Assembly (NCBI RefSeq): GCF_030547545.1
Contig: NZ_JAUOQE010000036.1
Location: 1 to 37,807 of the forward strand
DNA length: 37,807 bases
Direction: 5' to 3'
From: Amphritea sp. 1_MG-2023
Lineage (GTDB): Bacteria; Pseudomonadota; Gammaproteobacteria; Pseudomonadales; Balneatricaceae
Shown one piece after another: positions 25,953 through 37,638 of the stretch. A model generated the notes under the pieces. The model made no database searches. It saw only the letters and a program-made list of their open reading frames with translations, and had not been told where the DNA came from. The number at the start of each line of letters is the position of its first letter. The stretch's first letter is position 1. The position numbers and the translations under genes are program-made.

Positions 25953-27752
25953 ATGCCGGAATATAAAGCGCCCTTAAGAGATATTCAGTTTGTACTGAAT
26001 GAAATGCTGCAAAGTGAACAACATTATCAGCGTCTGCCCGGTTGTGAAGAAGCGACACCGGATATGGTGAGTGCTATTTTGGATGAGGGCGCTAAATTTG
26101 CAGAGCGTGTTTTGGCGCCATTGAATCAGGTGGGAGATCAACAAGGTTGTCAGTTGCATGATGGCGTTGTCACAACACCGACAGGCTTCAAAGAGGCTTA
26201 TCAACAATTTGTTGAGGGCGGCTGGCCTTCGCTACCGCACGATCCGCAATGGGGCGGGCAGGGGTTACCAGAATCGATCGGTATTATCTTAAATGAATTG
26301 GTGGGCTCGGCTAACTGGTCCTGGAGTATGTATCCGGGCTTGAGTCACGGTGCGATGAATACGATTGAAGCCCATGGTAGCGATGCTCAGAAGCAAACCT
26401 ATCTGACTAAATTGATCAGTGGTGAGTGGACCGGCACCATGTGTTTGACAGAAGCCCATTGCGGTACTGATTTGGGCATGTTGCGTACCAAGGCAGAACC
26501 GCAGGCGGATGGCAGCTATCATATCAGCGGCACCAAAATCTTCATCTCTGCCGGTGAGCATGATATGGCGGATAACATTGTGCATATCGTGCTAGCGCGC
26601 CTACCGGATGCCCCTCAGGGCACGAAAGGTATCTCGCTATTTATCGTGCCGAAGTTTCTGCCCGATAGTGACGGTGCCATCGGCGAGCGTAATCGCCTCA
26701 GTTGTGGTGCGTTGGAACATAAAATGGGCATTCATGGTAACGCTACCTGCGTTATGAATTTCGATGCTGCGACCGGTTACCTGATCGGGCCAGAAAATAA
26801 AGGTCTCAATTGTATGTTTACCTTTATGAATACTGCCCGTATCGGCACCGCCTTGCAGGGGCTAGCTCATACCGAGTGGGGTTATCAGAACTCCTTAGCC
26901 TACGCGCGTGATCGTCTACAGATGCGAGCATTGAACGGCCCTGCTTATCCGGATCAAGCCGCCGATCCGATTATTGTGCACCCCGATGTGCGGCGGATGT
27001 TGCTGACCCAAAAAGCCTTTGCTGAAGGGGGACGAGCGTTGATTTATTACTGTGCGCAGTTAGTGGATAGCGCTCATCTGAACGCTGATAAGGCGCAACG
27101 TCAAGAGGCCGAGACACAGTTGGCATTTTTGACGCCGATCGCTAAAGCCTTTTTGACTGAAACCGGTTTTGAATCCGCTAATCTAGGTCTGCAGATATTT
27201 GGCGGTCATGGCTATATTAGCGAATGGGGCATGGAGCAGAACGTACGTGATAGCCGTATCTCGATGCTGTATGAAGGCACCACCGGTATTCAGGCGCTGG
27301 ATCTGTTAGGCCGTAAAGTCTTGATGACGCAAGGCGAGTCGTTGAAATCCTTTACCAAAGTGGTACATAAATTCTGTCAGTCACAGGCGGATAATAGCGC
27401 GATGGCTGAATTTATCAGTCCATTGACACGGTTGAATCGCGAATGGGGCGATCTAACCCTGCGTATCGGTATGAAAGCGATGCAAAATCGTGAAGAAGTG
27501 GGGGCGGCATCGGTTGATTATCTGATGTACTCCGGGTACGTGACGATGGCTTATCTGTGGGCCAGAATGGCGGTTGTGGCGCAGGCGAAAATCGATACAG
27601 ATGCCGGCGATCACGCTTTCTATCAAGCGAAGCTGAAAACGGCACGCTTCTATTTCGAGCGTATTTTACCGCGCACTAAAACCTTAGAAGCGACGATTGA
27701 TTCGGGGGCTGACAACCTGTTGGCGATGGATATCGCTGAATTCTCTCATTGA
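25953..27752 (+). CDS. acyl-CoA dehydrogenase, FadE-type (about 600 aa, Pseudomonas PA0506/DmdC-like)
   Basis: This FAD enzyme oxidises acyl-CoA to trans-2-enoyl-CoA, the first step of beta-oxidation. The 599 residues follow the long bacterial layout: N-terminal helical domain, beta domain with MCLTEAHCGTDLGMLRTKAE, alpha C-domain, and an additional C-terminal domain shared with DmdC. The catalytic base is Glu441 in MLYEGTTGIQ. The opening MPEYKAPLRDIQFVLNEML matches Pseudomonas PA0506-type enzymes. DmdC-like action on sulfur-containing acyl-CoAs cannot be excluded. It leads the fatty acid degradation island. Confidence 0.93.
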   Translation: MPEYKAPLRDIQFVLNEMLQSEQHYQRLPGCEEATPDMVSAILDEGAKFAERVLAPLNQVGDQQGCQLHDGVVTTPTGFKEAYQQFVEGGWPSLPHDPQWGGQGLPESIGIILNELVGSANWSWSMYPGLSHGAMNTIEAHGSDAQKQTYLTKLISGEWTGTMCLTEAHCGTDLGMLRTKAEPQADGSYHISGTKIFISAGEHDMADNIVHIVLARLPDAPQGTKGISLFIVPKFLPDSDGAIGERNRLSCGALEHKMGIHGNATCVMNFDAATGYLIGPENKGLNCMFTFMNTARIGTALQGLAHTEWGYQNSLAYARDRLQMRALNGPAYPDQAADPIIVHPDVRRMLLTQKAFAEGGRALIYYCAQLVDSAHLNADKAQRQEAETQLAFLTPIAKAFLTETGFESANLGLQIFGGHGYISEWGMEQNVRDSRISMLYEGTTGIQALDLLGRKVLMTQGESLKSFTKVVHKFCQSQADNSAMAEFISPLTRLNREWGDLTLRIGMKAMQNREEVGAASVDYLMYSGYVTMAYLWARMAVVAQAKIDTDAGDHAFYQAKLKTARFYFERILPRTKTLEATIDSGADNLLAMDIAEFSH

Positions 27753-27908
27753 TTGGTTGACGTGACGTTGATGCAACGACTGCAATCTAAAGCGATTAAC
27801 AGTAAGGCAGGCCGAGCCGTTATCTCGAGTCTGCTGAGATTAAATCATCGTCTGCGGCGGCTAGGCCAATGTTCCGTTCAGACGACTCACCGGCAGGAGA
27901 ACATAAAC

Positions 27909-28226
27909 ATGAGTGAGATTAAACAGTTGTTTACCCAGATGGTAGCGCGTTTTGATCGTGCTGCGGCTGCAGATCTTGAGGCGGTGTTTCAATACCGGCT
28001 GGATGAAGGCGATACGTATTACGTGGTCATCTCGGCGGGGCAATGTACCCTGAGCGAAGGTGAGCATGATGAGCCGAGTGTTAGCCTGTTAATGGATGCT
28101 GAAACCTTTAAAGAGGTGCTAGACGGTGATACTAATGGTATGCAAGCCTTTATGGCGGGCCGTATTCGAGCCGAGGGCGACATTATGTTAGCGACCCGAT
28201 TGGAAGGATTGTTTCCAGTCGGCTAA
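27909..28226 (+). CDS. SCP2 sterol-binding domain protein
   Basis: A 105-residue SCP2-fold protein, a small cytoplasmic lipid-binding domain. The conserved strand pattern YYVVISAGQCTLSEGEHDEPSVSLLMD and the C-terminal GRIRAEGDIMLATRLEGLF are visible. The reading frame is open from 27753, but GGAG lies 9 bp before the ATG at 27909 and homology begins at MSEIKQLF, so the short form is used. The 156 bp between it and the dehydrogenase would then be untranslated. Its neighbours suggest it carries acyl-CoA or fatty acid, which is an inference. Confidence 0.88.
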   Translation: MSEIKQLFTQMVARFDRAAAADLEAVFQYRLDEGDTYYVVISAGQCTLSEGEHDEPSVSLLMDAETFKEVLDGDTNGMQAFMAGRIRAEGDIMLATRLEGLFPVG

Positions 28227-28361
28227 GCAGAGGGTGTGCAGCATCCGCTCGGTGCTGCTTCTGCGACGGCTTTAGCTGCGCACGGTGGCGGCAGTGAATG
28301 GATTAGCGAGTCATTCTTGCATTAAAAGTGATACAACAATAACAATAAACAGGATCTGAAT

Positions 28362-30029
28362 ATGGATCATACAACACGTGGCGATTGGATTCCTGACAGT
28401 CTCAATCCCCGAGGCTATCAGACATTGACTGACGTTATTGCGCGCACAGTGAATGATTATGCCGATAAAACCGCTTTCACTAGCTTTGGTTATGCCATGA
28501 GTTATGCCGAGCTAGGCCGACTGTCAGATGCCTTTGCGGTCTATCTGCAACAGGAAACCGATTTACAACCGGGCGAACGCATCGCCATTCAGTTACCAAA
28601 CATTAATCAGTATCCCGTTATTTTGTTTGGTGCATTGAAGGCGGGTTTAGTGATTGTGAATACCAATCCATTGTATACCCCCCGCGAACTGGAAAATCAG
28701 TTTAAAGATTCCGGTGCGCGAGCGTTAGTGGTGTATACCGGCGTTGCGCATAACGTCGATAAAATTATTGCCAATACTCATCTTAAATATGTATTTACCA
28801 CGCAGATTGCCGATTTGCACTCGCCACTGAAACGACTATTGATCAATTCGGTGGCTAAATATGTGAAAAAGCTGGAGCCCGAGTATCACCTGCCGCAAGC
28901 CATCGAACTGCGACAGATATTAACACAGAAAGCGGGACAGCAGCCGACGATCGTAACGCAGCAGAGTCATGATATCGCGGTGTTGCAGTACACCGGAGGC
29001 ACGACTGGGGTTTCTAAAGGGGCGATGCTGACGCATGCCAACCTGATCTCGAATTTTTTACAAGGGGTCAAACTGATCTCGACGGCCGATCAACATTGGG
29101 CCGAGACTGTCGTCTCGCCGTTACCGCTGTATCACATTTATGCCTTTACGCTGTCGATGGCGGTGCTGGAACTCGGCGGCAATAATCTGTTGATTGCCAA
29201 CCCTCGTGATATCGATGGCTTCGTTAAAGCCTTACAGCAGCAGGCTTTTTCAGCGTTTATCGGCCTGAATACGCTGTTTGTCGCGATTTGTAATCATAAA
29301 GATAGCCGCAAAATCGATTTCAGTCAGCTGAAAGTGACGCTCTCGGGTGGCATGGCGTTGACGCTATCGGCAGCCACCACGTGGCAAGACATGACCGGTT
29401 GTGAAATCTTGGAAGCCTATGGTCTAACGGAAACATCGCCAGCGGTGGCGATGAATCCTCCCGATCATATTCGTGTCGGCACCATAGGGCCGCCGGTGGC
29501 GGAGACTCAGGTCAAAATAATCGGACTGGATGGGCAAGCGGTCGCCACGGGTGAAGTAGGCGAGCTCTGTGTCAAAGGGCCTCAGGTGATGTTGGGCTAT
29601 TGGCACAACGAGCAGGCGACTCGCAGCTGTTTTACCGATGATGGCTATTTTATCACCGGCGATGTGGCGAGCATGGATGCCGATGGCTATCTGCGCATTG
29701 TCGATCGAGCGAAAGATATGATCAATGTATCGGGTTTTAATGTCTACCCCAATGAGATTGAGGATATCGTTACCCTACATCCTGGCGTCATTGAGTGCGC
29801 GGCGATCGGTATACCGGATGATCATAGTGGCGAAATAGTGAAATTATTTGTCGTGGCTAAGGATGAGTTGAGCCGTGATGAGATTCGTGATTGGTGTAAG
29901 GAGCGTCTAACCGCCTATAAAGTGCCTAAAATCGTTGAATTCACCGATGACTTACCCAAATCAAATGTAGGTAAAGTGCTGCGCCGTTGCCTGCGTAATG
30001 ATAATAATGCGGGTAGCCATGCCGCTTAA
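28362..30029 (+). CDS. fadD: long-chain fatty acid-CoA ligase
   Basis: FadD activates fatty acids with ATP and CoA at the inner face of the membrane. The 555 residues match FadD length. The ATP/AMP motif YTGGTTGVSKGAMLTH lies near 210-225, the acyl-binding region AYGLTETSPAVAMNPP follows, and the fatty acyl-CoA synthetase signature runs through GYFITGDVASMDADGYLRIVDRAKDMINVSGFNVYP. The catalytic Lys is expected in KSNVGKVLRR near the C terminus. AGGAT precedes the ATG. The 135-bp gap from the SCP2 gene holds a 6-bp GCAGCA/TGCTGC hairpin and nothing else I can name. Confidence 0.94.
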   Translation: MDHTTRGDWIPDSLNPRGYQTLTDVIARTVNDYADKTAFTSFGYAMSYAELGRLSDAFAVYLQQETDLQPGERIAIQLPNINQYPVILFGALKAGLVIVNTNPLYTPRELENQFKDSGARALVVYTGVAHNVDKIIANTHLKYVFTTQIADLHSPLKRLLINSVAKYVKKLEPEYHLPQAIELRQILTQKAGQQPTIVTQQSHDIAVLQYTGGTTGVSKGAMLTHANLISNFLQGVKLISTADQHWAETVVSPLPLYHIYAFTLSMAVLELGGNNLLIANPRDIDGFVKALQQQAFSAFIGLNTLFVAICNHKDSRKIDFSQLKVTLSGGMALTLSAATTWQDMTGCEILEAYGLTETSPAVAMNPPDHIRVGTIGPPVAETQVKIIGLDGQAVATGEVGELCVKGPQVMLGYWHNEQATRSCFTDDGYFITGDVASMDADGYLRIVDRAKDMINVSGFNVYPNEIEDIVTLHPGVIECAAIGIPDDHSGEIVKLFVVAKDELSRDEIRDWCKERLTAYKVPKIVEFTDDLPKSNVGKVLRRCLRNDNNAGSHAA

Positions 30030-30043
30030 GACGGGAGATGATC

Positions 30044-30585
30044 ATGGCGTTTTCTAAGCCGCTTCGACGGACCTTACAGCATCGTCGTCATGTTCAATGT
30101 GATGGCTATAAGCGTGACGATGGCTTGTGGGATATCGATGCGCGGATGACGGATATTAAAACCGCAGCGGTGCCCTTACCTCTCGGCGGGGAAGTTCCCG
30201 CAGGTGAGCCTTTTCATGATTTAGGGCACGGATCACCATCGATCAACAGCTCAAGATCCATGCCGTGGAGGCCTATATCGATGCCTCGCCTTTTACGTTA
30301 TGCGCGTATATCACTGAGGCATTTAAGCAGCTCAAAGGCAGCCGTATTGGCCCCGGTTGGTTGCGTCAATGTAAGCAATTGCCGGTTATTGCGACGACGG
30401 CCATTCAAACACTCTGGCCTAGCAGTGATGCGGATGTCATGACCTTGGGTGCACCATTAATGATCAATAGTTGTCATAGTTGGTCGCAGAACAGTGATGT
30501 TATCAAAGTGTTATTGCCTGAATACTTTGATCCTGCTGATCCTGATGTGACAGATGCCGATACCCTTTCAGCCCCGACTATTTAG
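30044..30585 (+). pseudogene. DUF2889-family gene, frameshifted and internally deleted
   Basis: The first frame gives MAFSKPLRRTLQHRRHVQCDGYKRDDGLWDID and continues to GEPFHDLG (about 30225), then turns to unrelated residues. From about 30230 the adjacent frame resumes family-like sequence, RITIDQQLKIHAVEAYIDASPFTLC, to the stop at 30585. One base appears lost near 30229-30231. Also, the Cys-Thr-His-Leu block expected between GPGW and the ATTAxQT helix is absent, apparently an in-frame loss of about 11-20 residues. Family recognition is from memory of DUF2889 proteins, whose function is unknown. GGGAG sits 6 bp before the ATG. Confidence 0.75.
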
Positions 30586-30594
30586 GAGTTCAAT

Positions 30595-31365
30595 GTGAGT
30601 GATTTAGTAAAAATTGCTACTCAGGATCAAGTTCGTCAAATTTTAATGAATCGTCCTGAGAAAAAAAATGCACTGACGCTGACGATGTATCAGGCGCTAA
30701 CCGATGCCTTGTTAGCCGCCGATGAAGATCCTGATGTCCGCGTGATTATGCTCGGTTCAAGCGGCGATAGCTTCTGTGCAGGTAATGATATTAATGACTT
30801 TATCGCTGCGGTAAATCGTCCGGATGCGATACAAGCGCCGCTGTTGTTTTTGCAAACGTTGGCTTCACTGACAACGCCATTGATCGCGGTCGTGCCGGGT
30901 ATGGCGGTCGGTATCGGCACGACGATACTGTTGTATTGTGATCTGGTGATAGCGTCTCAGCAGGCCTGTTTTCAATTACCGTTTGCTCGCTTAGGCTTGG
31001 TGCCGGAAGGAGGCTCTAGTCTTTTGATACCACAGCTAGTCGGCCATCGTCGAGCCTTCGAGCTACTGGTGATCGGCGAACAATTCAGTGCGCAAACGGC
31101 GCAAACATTGGGCCTGGTGAATTGGCTGGAAGCGCCGTCGAGTTTAACCGAACGAGCCTGGCTTGAGGCGACTAAGTTGGCGGCACTGCCCCCAGACGCG
31201 GTACGTCAGAGTAAGGCGATGTTGCGCCGCCATACACAGTCACAGTTAGAGGCAGTGCTGGTGGCTGAGGTGAAACAGTTTGCTGCGCGGTTGACCTCTG
31301 AGGAAGCCAACGAAGCATTGCTGGCATTTATTCAAAAACGAACCGCGGATTTCTCCCGCTTTTAA
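30595..31365 (+). CDS. enoyl-CoA hydratase/isomerase (crotonase family)
   Basis: The 256-residue crotonase-fold protein has the oxyanion-hole motif FCAGNDINDF (60-69) and the second segment PGMAVGIGTTILLYCDLVIAS. Of the two usual catalytic glutamates only one is present (Glu138 in GLVPEGGSS). The first position lies in GMAVGIGTT and is not acidic. This single-acid pattern is that of enoyl-CoA isomerases (PaaG/ECI type) rather than true hydratases. Translation starts at GTG (30595) with AGGAG 7 bp upstream, overlapping the stop of the pseudogene. It converges on an acyltransferase gene. Confidence 0.88.
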   Translation: MSDLVKIATQDQVRQILMNRPEKKNALTLTMYQALTDALLAADEDPDVRVIMLGSSGDSFCAGNDINDFIAAVNRPDAIQAPLLFLQTLASLTTPLIAVVPGMAVGIGTTILLYCDLVIASQQACFQLPFARLGLVPEGGSSLLIPQLVGHRRAFELLVIGEQFSAQTAQTLGLVNWLEAPSSLTERAWLEATKLAALPPDAVRQSKAMLRRHTQSQLEAVLVAEVKQFAARLTSEEANEALLAFIQKRTADFSRF

Positions 31366-31407
31366 CGGCTGTCCCTAGTGACGTTGCGTTGAGTCGCTGA
31401 ACTCGCT

Positions 31408-31995
31408 TTAATGCCGCTGCTGATTGCCCTTATGGCGCAGTAAAAGATCGCCGTACAGGGCTTTAATCTCGGCAATATCTTTTTCACTATCACCGCTCGG
31501 ATAGTACGCGGTATAGATACCGGCTTGACGAGTACGCCAGTCGATATAGGTCACCATAATCGGTACGTTGGCTTGATGAGCAATATGGTAAAAGCCGGTT
31601 TTCCATTCATCGACGCGAGCGCGTGTGCCTTCGGGGGTAATCACGAGGTAAAGCTGATCCGCTTGTTGCAACTGAGTCGCCGCTTGAGACACGACATTCA
31701 GTGATTTTGAGCGGTTAATGGGAATGCCGCCTAGCCACATCATTAAGTGTCGAAACGGAAACTTGAAAATCTGTACCTTACCCATCCAGTAGATCGGCAA
31801 TTGCTGACTAAATCCCAGCATCAGCGCGTAGGGTAGATCCCAGTTACTGGTGTGTGGGGCGCCGATCAGCACACACTTATTTATCCCCTCAATGGCGGAG
31901 AAATCTACCCGCCAACCCTTGTGTTGCAGAAACTTGCGAGACAACCAGCGTAGTGGCGCTCGAAACATAGGACTATTAAAAATGGTTGAGTGCAT
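31408..31995 (-). CDS. 1-acyl-sn-glycerol-3-phosphate acyltransferase-like protein (PlsC family)
   Basis: The 195-residue protein carries the HX4D acyltransferase motif HTSNWD (48-53) and the glycerophosphate-binding block PEGTR (121-125), as in PlsC-type enzymes that move an acyl chain to a lipid acceptor. It lacks a clear transmembrane anchor but has a basic, hydrophobic N terminus. The short length and the spacing match a small PlsC-like subgroup whose acceptor is not defined. It is on the opposite strand within the fatty acid island. No good Shine-Dalgarno is seen, and the ATG at 31968 is an alternative start. Confidence 0.85.
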   Translation of the reverse strand: MHSTIFNSPMFRAPLRWLSRKFLQHKGWRVDFSAIEGINKCVLIGAPHTSNWDLPYALMLGFSQQLPIYWMGKVQIFKFPFRHLMMWLGGIPINRSKSLNVVSQAATQLQQADQLYLVITPEGTRARVDEWKTGFYHIAHQANVPIMVTYIDWRTRQAGIYTAYYPSGDSEKDIAEIKALYGDLLLRHKGNQQRH

Positions 31996-32239
31996 AACGG
32001 TCAGTCAATATTCGCGGCTTTAATCAGCATTGTAGTGCTATTTGCGCTGATCAGATACGAAATGCTCGGTATGACTGAGGCGCAAAACGTCATAAATACT
32101 GGCTGCTGGCAGAAAAATAGCGTTGTTGTGCGATGATTGCGCAAAAATGTCACACCTGTCTTTCTATTTATCTTGCTGTTTTTAAAGGGTATCTATTTCA
32201 TTTAAACGATTATGTTAGCGAATAAGGCTATTTTTGTTA

Positions 32240-32267
32240 TTGCTGGAAAGTTACCGGAGTCTAGTAT
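32240..32267 (+). promoter_or_regulatory. probable fadBA promoter
   Basis: -35 TTGCTG (32240-32245), a 16-bp spacer and -10 TAGTAT (32262-32267) predict a start near 32274 and a leader of about 115 nt. The rest of the 390-bp gap between the acyltransferase and fadB is AT-rich without a gene. Confidence 0.45.
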
Positions 32268-32280
32268 TAATAAGCCTGAG

Positions 32281-32328
32281 CTGTACGCCGTTTTATCTCT
32301 TTTTTGGCTTCGACAGTCCGGCGTACAG
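32281..32328 (+). repeat. 10-bp inverted repeat in the fadB leader
   Basis: CTGTACGCCG (32281-32290) is matched by CGGCGTACAG (32319-32328) across a 28-nt T-rich loop. It starts just after the predicted transcription start, so it would fold at the 5' end of the fadBA message. No T run follows it. Confidence 0.6.
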
Positions 32329-32334
32329 AAGAGG

Positions 32335-32350
32335 AGTCAGGTGCCTGACT
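32335..32350 (+). promoter_or_regulatory. 16-bp palindrome upstream of fadB, possible operator
   Basis: AGTCAGG-TG-CCTGACT is a perfect dyad with 7-bp arms and a 2-bp centre, 37 bp before the fadB ATG. It does not match the FadR or PsrA consensus as I know them. It could bind a dimeric repressor or form a tight hairpin in the leader. Confidence 0.45.
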
Positions 32351-32387
32351 ATGACTAACAATAATTATCCTGAGTATGGAGTGCACC

Positions 32388-35739
<3,352 letters not shown>

Positions 35740-35794
35740 GCGGCTAACCCGCCTCAGCAGTAAGTGGCCTTCAAGGTTGCTTGCTGTGTGCCTG

Positions 35795-35842
35795 AAAACC
35801 TCGGATACTGTGATTTGTCGTCAGCTTATTCGAGGTTTTTTT
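35795..35842 (+). terminator. fadBA terminator overlapping the acpH ribosome-binding site
   Basis: AAAACCTCG (35795-35803) pairs perfectly with CGAGGTTTT (35831-35839) across a 27-nt loop and is followed by more T. The GAGG in the right arm is also the best Shine-Dalgarno for the next gene (TTG at 35845). The structure could both end fadBA transcripts and hide the acpH ribosome-binding site. Confidence 0.55.
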
Positions 35843-35844
35843 AT

Positions 35845-36438
35845 TTGAATTTTTTCGCTCATCTCGTGTTGGCTCAGCCGACCATTGAATCTCGAGTGGG
35901 TAATCTGTTGGGAGATTTTGCCCGAGGCGTCGATACTCAAACGCTGCCTGCTGAGGTATTTGAGGGGCTGATGAATCACCGGCGGGTCGATCAATTCACC
36001 GATCAGCATCCACAAGTTCGCCGACTCAAAGGTTATTTCAGTGTGCAGCGTCGGCGATTTTCAGGCATCGCTTTAGATGTGTTGTTTGATCATTATTTGC
36101 TAAAGCATTGGTCGCAGCTCAGTGGTACGCCGGTCGATCAAGTGATTGATGCTCTGTATGCTGATCTCATGGCAGGGCAATCGTTGATGCCTAATCGCAT
36201 GCAAGTGGTGACACAACGGCTGGTGGACACGGATTGGTTTCGTGCTTATCAAACGTTAGAGGGGGTTAGTTACGCGTTGGATCGGATTGCGAGACGGATT
36301 CGTTTCCGTCATGACTTTAGCGGTGTGGGGGAAGAGTTAGCACTGCATTACAGGCCATTTGAAGATGGATTTCGGTTGTTTTTAACGGATCTCTGTGAAC
36401 GCTTTCCATCACCCTTGATCGATGCTGGAAAGCGTTAG
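35845..36438 (+). CDS. acpH: acyl carrier protein phosphodiesterase
   Basis: AcpH removes the 4'-phosphopantetheine group from holo-acyl carrier protein. From the TTG at 35845 it is 197 residues (E. coli 193) and reads (M)NFFAHLVLAQPTIESRVGNLLGDFARG, aligning with the E. coli start MNFLAHLHLA. A GTG at 35764 would add 27 unrelated residues and has no ribosome-binding site. The HD-like motif region NHRRVDQFTDQHPQVRRLK and DVLFDHYLLKHWSQLS are present. GAGG lies 9 bp before the TTG inside a hairpin. Confidence 0.9.
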   Translation: MNFFAHLVLAQPTIESRVGNLLGDFARGVDTQTLPAEVFEGLMNHRRVDQFTDQHPQVRRLKGYFSVQRRRFSGIALDVLFDHYLLKHWSQLSGTPVDQVIDALYADLMAGQSLMPNRMQVVTQRLVDTDWFRAYQTLEGVSYALDRIARRIRFRHDFSGVGEELALHYRPFEDGFRLFLTDLCERFPSPLIDAGKR

Positions 36439-36451
36439 CCGTTGCTGGAGC

Positions 36452-37597
36452 TTACTTACTGCTGCGTTGCGCTAAGCGTGCTTGCAGAGAGCTGATCAGT
36501 TCTTGTTGACCATGGACTTTATGGCTCACCGTCGGTGTTGCTGTCTTACGATAGCGATCGATGGTGTGAGCAATTTTTTGCTCTTTGCTCAGGCCGCTAT
36601 TATGTACTACGCGTGTCAGTGTGACAGGCTTCTCAGTGAGTGCTGGCGGGGTGCTAGCGCGAGTTTTTTCTTGCTGCATCACTGCCAATTCCGCTTTTTT
36701 AGCGATATCTAAATCCAACTCGAGTCGCGTCTCGCGTAGCGCTTCAGGCGGCTTTTTGGCAGACAGCGATAGACTACTGCGCATCGCTGACTTTGGCTTC
36801 GCTTTGGGCGCTGTTTTACGCATCCCTTGAGCGCGCGCATCGATGCGGGCCATGACGGCGGCCATTTCTTGTGCTTCCGCTTTTTGACGGGAGATTTTTG
36901 TTGTTTCTCGTGCCTCTCGTTCCTGCACGATTTTTTCTTTGATCAGCTTCTCTTGCTTCGCCGACGAGACTTTACCAACCGCCAGCTTAGGCGCTGTTGA
37001 TGCCTTGCTCAGCGGTTTGGCGCTGCTGACGCTGGTTTTTGATTTAGCTTTAGACGATTTGCTGCGTTTCCGAGCTTCCATGTCGGCAAGCACTTTGTTC
37101 ATCGCCATGGTTTCTTTACGTTCACGCACGATGCGTTCTTCTAACTCGGCATCACGCTGTCGTGCGAGTAATTTGAGATCCGCTTCGCTAGCGGCTGTTT
37201 CGCCCGTTTCGCCGTTGGGTTTAGTGATCTCGCTTTTCAGCAGGGCTTGTTGTTCCGCTTCTTCTAATAGCGCGAGTGCCGCTTTACGTTCAGCCGCACT
37301 TTGCCGATGTACTTTGCTTGGCTTTGGCTTGGTGATCAGCCCTTGTAGACTTTTACCGTTAAAGGTTTCCATGGCGTCGGCGGTTAGTTCGCGAGCTTCG
37401 CTGAGATTATCGGCGAAGCCCCATTCGGATAGCGCGAAACTGTGCGCTCCTGCTTCACGAATATCATTGTAGAGTTCGGCTTCTACGCCAGACTCTGCCG
37501 CAATCAGCAGAGTCTCCCAATGACTATCGATATCGTTTCGGGTTGAGCCGACATAAACTTGTTTGGAAACTGTGTTGGTGATGGTGAAAATAATCAA
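36452..37597 (-). CDS. GIY-YIG-like protein with long basic low-complexity tail, function unknown
   Basis: About 381 residues. The N-terminal 90 resemble a GIY-YIG domain (IIFTITNTVSKQVYVGSTRN), but the GIY triad is IIF while YIG is YVG, so nuclease activity is doubtful. The remaining 290 residues are rich in Lys, Arg, Ala, Ser and Glu, with predicted long helices and an internal duplication: a block with EERIVRERKET then Lys/Ser-rich sequence, and a second with KEKIVQEREARET followed by KAKPKS. The tail could bind nucleic acid (inference). The start is uncertain: TTG at 37597 gives MIIFTITN, while TTG at 37621 lies almost on the predicted transcription start. Confidence 0.7.
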   Translation of the reverse strand: MIIFTITNTVSKQVYVGSTRNDIDSHWETLLIAAESGVEAELYNDIREAGAHSFALSEWGFADNLSEARELTADAMETFNGKSLQGLITKPKPSKVHRQSAAERKAALALLEEAEQQALLKSEITKPNGETGETAASEADLKLLARQRDAELEERIVRERKETMAMNKVLADMEARKRSKSSKAKSKTSVSSAKPLSKASTAPKLAVGKVSSAKQEKLIKEKIVQEREARETTKISRQKAEAQEMAAVMARIDARAQGMRKTAPKAKPKSAMRSSLSLSAKKPPEALRETRLELDLDIAKKAELAVMQQEKTRASTPPALTEKPVTLTRVVHNSGLSKEQKIAHTIDRYRKTATPTVSHKVHGQQELISSLQARLAQRSSK

Positions 37598-37632
37598 GAT
37601 ATTACCCGAGGCCGCTGGCAAAAAGAGGGCGT

Positions 37633-37638
37633 ATTATA
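37633..37638 (-). promoter_or_regulatory. possible -10 element of the GIY-YIG-like gene
   Basis: A perfect TATAAT on the minus strand predicts a start near 37626. No convincing -35 is seen 16-18 bp upstream. It leaves a 29-nt leader before the TTG at 37597. Confidence 0.4.

Noticed and set aside
27753-27908. Long N-terminal extension of the SCP2 protein (52 residues)
   Set aside because: The extension is basic and unlike the family, while a good Shine-Dalgarno and the domain start coincide at the ATG at 27909.
30235-30442. C-terminal part of the 134-residue frame as a separate protein
   Set aside because: After GEPFHDLG the sequence is Arg/Ser-rich out-of-frame translation; the real family sequence continues in the neighbouring frame.
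36482-37472. Plus-strand open frames opposite the GIY-YIG-like gene
   Set aside because: The longest is Ser/Ala/Leu-rich, as expected from reading the antisense of a Lys/Ala/Ser-rich gene, and has no family motifs. The minus-strand frame is longer and has a YVG domain and a nearby -10 box.
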